DNA from: Phycisphaerae bacterium
Lineage (GTDB): Bacteria > Planctomycetota > Phycisphaerae > UBA1845
DNA: 10,004 nt
Direction: 5' to 3'
Assembly: GCA_029260155.1 (NCBI GenBank)
Contig: JAJDDU010000583.1
Location: forward strand, 1 to 10,004
Within the stretch, counting starts at the first letter, position 1. Each line of letters starts with the position of its first letter. The position numbers were made by a program, and so were the translations under genes. A model generated the notes under the pieces. It was not told the DNA's origin. It saw only the letters and a program-made list of their open reading frames with translations, and did no database searches. Shown in pieces: positions 7,084 to 10,004 of the stretch.

Positions 7084-7089
7084 TACAAT
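7084..7089 (+). promoter_or_regulatory. Candidate -10 element for the dsbD-like gene
   Basis: TACAAT about 58 nt upstream of the ATG at 7148, within a locally AT-rich patch. No good -35 hexamer lies 16-18 nt before it, so the promoter would be activator-dependent or weak. GGGAG at 7131-7135, 12 nt before the ATG, is the likely ribosome binding site. Confidence 0.3.
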
Positions 7090-7147
7090 AGCGGTTTGGG
7101 TGTCGGACCGAATGACGATCTGAAGAACGCGGGAGTTTGCCAAAGAA

Positions 7148-9574
7148 ATGACGGACAGGACACGAATCAAGAAACGCAGCGTGACGCATTTGTTCTGCGC
7201 GATCGCAGCCCTGGGAAGCACGCACGCCGCGTTCGCTGCCAACAAAGCCCAGGTCGAACTGCTCCCCGCAGTAACCGCGATCGCCCCCGGCGAACCATTC
7301 GACATCGCACTGCAATTCTCCATGGTCAAGGAGTGGCACATCTACTGGAAAAACCCCATTACCGGCGTGCCCCCCAAAGTCAGCTGGACCCTGCCCGATG
7401 GTTTCCAAGCAGGGCCTCTCCAATTCCCATTGCCAACGCGCAAGACCAAATCCGGAGTTGTGACCAACCTGCTCGCCGAGAACCCGCTCTTGCTCGTCAC
7501 GATCACGCCGCCCAGGACGCTGAGCGCTTCGAAACCGATCAAGATCAAGGGCGATTTTTCGTGGCTGGTGTGTAAAGAGCAGTGCTTGATGGAGAAGCAA
7601 GCCGCTTCGATCTCGATCCCCGTTGTTCAAAGCGCCGCCGAGAGCAAACCGGCCAACGAGAGAGTCATCAAACGCGCCCGCAGAGCATTGCCCGTGCCTG
7701 CCGCGAAGGCAAAGTACCTTAAGCTAAAGGCGTCCATGGGTAGCGGAACGCTCTCGCCGGAATCCACCTTCGAAATAGTTCTCGACGTCTCGATCAACAG
7801 GGGATTCCACATCCAGTCCAACAAACCGCTCATGAAAGGCCTGGTGCCGACGGACGTCTTCCTCAACCCCAACGAACCACTCTTCTTCGACCCGGCCATC
7901 TTCCCCGAGCCCGTCATCAAGAACGTACCGAGCGTCGGAAAACTGAGCGAGTTCGGAGGCAAAATCAAGATTCGCATCCCAGTGGAAGCCGACACCGAAC
8001 TCCCCGGCGATTCCCTCACGATCGGCGGCGTCCTCGTCTATCAAACATGCAACGAGCGAGGCACCTGCTTCCCCAAGGCCGGGGCTGAGTGGTCCCTCGA
8101 CGTACCCATCACCCTCGCAGCCGCCCCCGCGACCGGTCAAAAGCACGCCGCAGCGGAGACAATCGAACCGTCTCCGCCCGCGACGACGCTGGAAGTGCCT
8201 GAGGATGACACTACGCCGGCCGGCGCAACATCGGACGCAGGAATCGCTACGGGTGAGGTCTCAGCAAACGCCCCCTGGTGGAAACGCTTCATGGACCGCT
8301 GGGGCCTCTGGGCAGTGGGCTTGCTCTCTTTCGGGTACGGCCTGGTCCTCAACGCAACCCCCTGCGTCCTGCCCCTGCTGTCCATCAAGGTCATGGGATT
8401 CGTCCAGCAGGCCCACGAGTCTCGCAGGCGAACCACCATGCTCGGGCTGTCCTTCGGCGTCGGCGTGATCCTCTTCTTCGTCGTCCTAGGTCTTCTCGCC
8501 AGCCGTGGGAATAACATACTGCAATACCCCTCCGCCGTTATCGCCCTGGGTGCCATAGTCATGGCACTCTCCTTGAGTATGCTGGGGGTCTACACACTCC
8601 AGGCCCCCGCAGCCGCCAGCAAGCTCGATTCCCAGATCAAAAAAGAGGGCCTCGTGGCATCATTCGGCAAGGGGCTGCTCGCCCCCGTGCTGGGATTCGC
8701 CTGCACGGGTCCGCTCCTCGCCGGTGTGTTCAGTTGGGCCACGCAGCAGGAGCCCAAGGTGGCCATCCTCTCTTTCGCCGCGTCCGGCCTCGGAATGGCC
8801 AGCCCGTACATGTTGCTCGGCGCGAATCCCAAGTTGCTGAGTTTCGTACCCAAACCGGGAAACTGGATGATCACCTTCGAGCGCATCATGGGATTCCTCC
8901 TGCTCGCCATGGTCATTTCGTTGATCCACCCGTTGGTCACCCACATCGGCGCTGAAGGCCTCGAATGGACGCTCGCCTTCTTCGTCGCAGTCGCGATGGC
9001 CTGCTGGGTGCTCGGCAAGGTCAATCTCATGATGGAAAAAGGCGTTCAATGGCGATATCGCGGCACCTCCGCCGCGATCGTCCTCGTCGCCGGTTTCGGC
9101 ATCTACGGCTGGGCGTACCCCATCGGCGAAGCGGTCGCACATCAGAAAGCACTGCGCGCCCAAGTTGTCGGCGGAAACGACTGGTCCCACAGCGTCCCGT
9201 GGCGACACTGGTCGGAGGAAGCGGTGAAGGAGTCTGTCGAATCGGGCAAAGTCGTGTTCGTGGACTTCACCTCTGCCTATTGCACCAACTGTAAGATCAA
9301 CAAGAAGACTGTGATCTACACTGATGCCGTAATGAGGAAGCTGCAAGAACTAGATGTGATCCCCTTTCAGGCCGACTTCACCGACGGCGACCCCGCCGTC
9401 TTCGCAGCCATGCAGTCCCACGGCCGCGCCGGTCCCCCACTGAACTTGGTCTACACGCCAGGCGCCCCTAAACCGGCCATTCTCCGCCCCCTTCTCGGCA
9501 CGCCGAGTTACCTCATCGAAAAACTGGAAGCCGCCGCCAACAAGAACCGCCTCGCCTCCGCCCCCGCGTCATGA
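7148..9574 (+). CDS. DsbD/ScsB-family transmembrane thiol-disulfide reductase with duplicated N-terminal domain
   Basis: These proteins take electrons from cytoplasmic thioredoxin, pass them through the membrane by Cys-pair exchange, and reduce thiols outside the cytoplasm (cytochrome c maturation, disulfide repair, copper tolerance in ScsB). The 808 aa are long for DsbD (about 570) and nearer ScsB. Order: signal peptide 1-30 (cleavage likely after AFA); a ScsB-like N domain (about 32-160) with Cys142 and Cys146 in VCKEQC; a second related domain (about 190-325) with Cys301 and Cys307 in QTCNERGTCFP; a Pro/Thr-rich linker (about 328-375); an eight-helix membrane core (about 385-660) with Cys406 in NATPCVLPLLSIK and Cys519 in GFACTGP; and a C-terminal thioredoxin-like domain (about 685-800) with CTNCK (Cys712, Cys715) and Gly-Pro-Pro at 762-764, likely the cis-Pro loop. 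All cysteine pairs needed for electron relay are present. It stands alone, divergent from rny, and ends 37 nt before the stop of a convergent remnant. Confidence 0.9.
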   Translation: MTDRTRIKKRSVTHLFCAIAALGSTHAAFAANKAQVELLPAVTAIAPGEPFDIALQFSMVKEWHIYWKNPITGVPPKVSWTLPDGFQAGPLQFPLPTRKTKSGVVTNLLAENPLLLVTITPPRTLSASKPIKIKGDFSWLVCKEQCLMEKQAASISIPVVQSAAESKPANERVIKRARRALPVPAAKAKYLKLKASMGSGTLSPESTFEIVLDVSINRGFHIQSNKPLMKGLVPTDVFLNPNEPLFFDPAIFPEPVIKNVPSVGKLSEFGGKIKIRIPVEADTELPGDSLTIGGVLVYQTCNERGTCFPKAGAEWSLDVPITLAAAPATGQKHAAAETIEPSPPATTLEVPEDDTTPAGATSDAGIATGEVSANAPWWKRFMDRWGLWAVGLLSFGYGLVLNATPCVLPLLSIKVMGFVQQAHESRRRTTMLGLSFGVGVILFFVVLGLLASRGNNILQYPSAVIALGAIVMALSLSMLGVYTLQAPAAASKLDSQIKKEGLVASFGKGLLAPVLGFACTGPLLAGVFSWATQQEPKVAILSFAASGLGMASPYMLLGANPKLLSFVPKPGNWMITFERIMGFLLLAMVISLIHPLVTHIGAEGLEWTLAFFVAVAMACWVLGKVNLMMEKGVQWRYRGTSAAIVLVAGFGIYGWAYPIGEAVAHQKALRAQVVGGNDWSHSVPWRHWSEEAVKESVESGKVVFVDFTSAYCTNCKINKKTVIYTDAVMRKLQELDVIPFQADFTDGDPAVFAAMQSHGRAGPPLNLVYTPGAPKPAILRPLLGTPSYLIEKLEAAANKNRLASAPAS

Positions 9575-9610
9575 TCCCGGCCCGCGTTTTTCTTGACTCA
9601 AGCAGCTTGT

Positions 9611-9866
9611 TTAGATACGCTCAAAGTGAGCTTGGTGCAGGGCCAACGGACAAAGCGCGGGTGGGCGGCCCTTGGCTTTAGCCGTGGAGGATCTGATCGG
9701 ACCCAGCATTCGAGTCCCCCCCTCTAAAGAGATGGTCCACCCATCATCGTGAATCTGCACCTTGTCGAGCGCCAGTGCACTAGGCGCCTCTTGCGGCGAC
9801 ACCGGCGTCCAGTTCAGCTTCGCACGTGCAGGAGTGACCAGTGGTACCGAATTCGTCAAGAAAGTT
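9611..9866 (-). pseudogene. Truncated coding remnant of unknown function, cut by the right IS
   Basis: A minus-strand frame enters from inside the IS end and runs to TAA at 9613-9611. Outside the IS it has about 84 codons. The stretch AKLNWTPVSPQEAPSALALD and the following KVQIHDDGWTISLEGG have GC-rich third positions and look like real protein. The last third (Ala/Pro/Lys-rich) looks less convincing and comes after a run of seven C at 9716-9722, a typical place for a frameshift. The original start would lie beyond the IS, outside the window. I do not recognise the protein. It could also be chance open frame. Confidence 0.4.
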
Positions 9867-9890
9867 GGTTCTCCTCCCAAAAAGTTACTG
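9867..9890 (+). repeat. Left terminal inverted repeat of the right IS copy
   Basis: GGTTCTCCTCC, then CAAAA, then AGTTACTG. It is identical in 21 of 24 positions to the reverse complement of 115-138. This match defines the outer boundary of both elements. Confidence 0.85.
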
Positions 9891-9980
9891 ACCTAACCCC
9901 TTGAAAGACAAGGACATCGGCTCTCCGTAGGCTAATCGGGTGTTTTGACGAACTCCGTTTGGCCTGGAAGGAGAAGCACG

Positions 9981-10004
9981 ATGTCCGCAGGTAGTATAGC
10001 ACCG
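9981..10004 (+). CDS. Transposase N-terminus of the right IS (partial, 8 codons)
   Basis: ATG at 9981 is preceded by AAGGAGA (9968-9974) with a 6-nt gap, an excellent ribosome binding site. Only MSAGSIAP is in the window. It is called as the transposase because it is the first well-initiated frame about 90 nt inside the matched inverted repeat, as expected for a single-gene ISL3-type element. Eight residues are too few to assign a family directly. Confidence 0.65.

Larger units (their letters stand above)
6190..7147. other. Gene-poor divergent region between rny and the dsbD-like gene
   Basis: About 960 nt without a recognisable gene. Open frames here (longest about 125 codons on plus and up to 180 on minus) have shadow-like composition and no motif. 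Contents seen: the rny ribosome-binding site near 6194-6198; a direct repeat CAGTATTC at 6475-6482 and 6493-6500; a palindrome CAACGCGTTG at 6532-6541; a strong minus-strand promoter at 6806-6833; a GC-rich hairpin CGCCC/GGGCG at 6922-6939; and a -10-like TACAAT at 7084-7089 ahead of the dsbD-like gene. I checked by eye for tRNA T-arms and for tmRNA, RNase P and SRP RNA signatures and saw none. Confidence 0.6.
9867..10004 (+). mobile_element. Left end of a second ISL3-like insertion sequence
   Basis: Starts with the inverted repeat at 9867-9890, then about 90 nt of leader, a ribosome-binding site and a transposase start. The repeat matches the right end of the copy at the left edge of the window, and both elements face the same way. 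A small hairpin CCTTG/CAAGG with an AAAGA loop lies at 9899-9913, within the leader. The 8 bp just outside (9859-9866, AGAAAGTT) differ from those beside the left copy (139-146). The rest of the element lies beyond the window. Confidence 0.78.

Noticed and set aside
6793..7341. 182-codon minus-strand frame overlapping the start of the dsbD-like gene
   Set aside because: It overlaps the signal-peptide coding region of a certain gene and has no recognisable domain.
9690..9735. TTCGAGTCC-like stretch resembling a tRNA T-arm
   Set aside because: No acceptor, D or anticodon stems can be built around it, and the C-run breaks the expected pairing.

Overview
The window looks like chromosomal DNA of a planctomycete, probably from the Phycisphaerae side of the phylum. 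This is inferred from the moderately high GC, the secreted-type protein ending in a dockerin/EF-hand tail (190-610), and housekeeping proteins of free-living bacterial type. No rRNA, tRNA, CRISPR array, plasmid or phage gene was found.

Layout. The left edge (1-138) is the 3' end of an insertion sequence encoding an ISL3-type transposase. It sits inside a secreted-protein gene, leaving only that gene's 3' part (139-610). A mostly non-coding stretch with hairpins follows (611-1088). Next comes a long run of minus-strand genes, read right to left: rny (RNase Y, 6189-4600), ymdB (metallophosphoesterase, 4569-3769), cysC (APS kinase, 3772-3152), a 168-bp spacer full of hairpins, a predicted exported or lipoprotein of unknown function (2983-2315), and carA (carbamoyl-phosphate synthase small subunit, 2258-1089). 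A gene-poor region of about 960 bp (6190-7147) separates rny from a divergent plus-strand gene of the DsbD/ScsB family (7148-9574). After that gene, a short minus-strand coding remnant is cut by a second insertion sequence. That element's left inverted repeat (9867-9890), ribosome binding site and first eight transposase codons close the window.

The two insertion-sequence ends match over a 24-bp terminal inverted repeat (21 of 24 positions), and both elements point the same way. The 9.7 kb between them, including essential or near-essential genes, is therefore bracketed by direct copies of one IS type.

How the genes relate. RNase Y and YmdB form a well-known conserved neighbourhood in RNA turnover. 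CysC overlaps ymdB by 4 nt, so it is almost certainly co-transcribed with it. CarA serves arginine and pyrimidine synthesis. The DsbD-like protein carries reducing power across the membrane to extracytoplasmic thiols. I see no new multi-gene defence or mobile system. The best leads are the IS bracketing, an orphan strong promoter with a long leader upstream of rny, the hairpin cluster after cysC, and the Asn-to-Asp change in the YmdB active-site loop.
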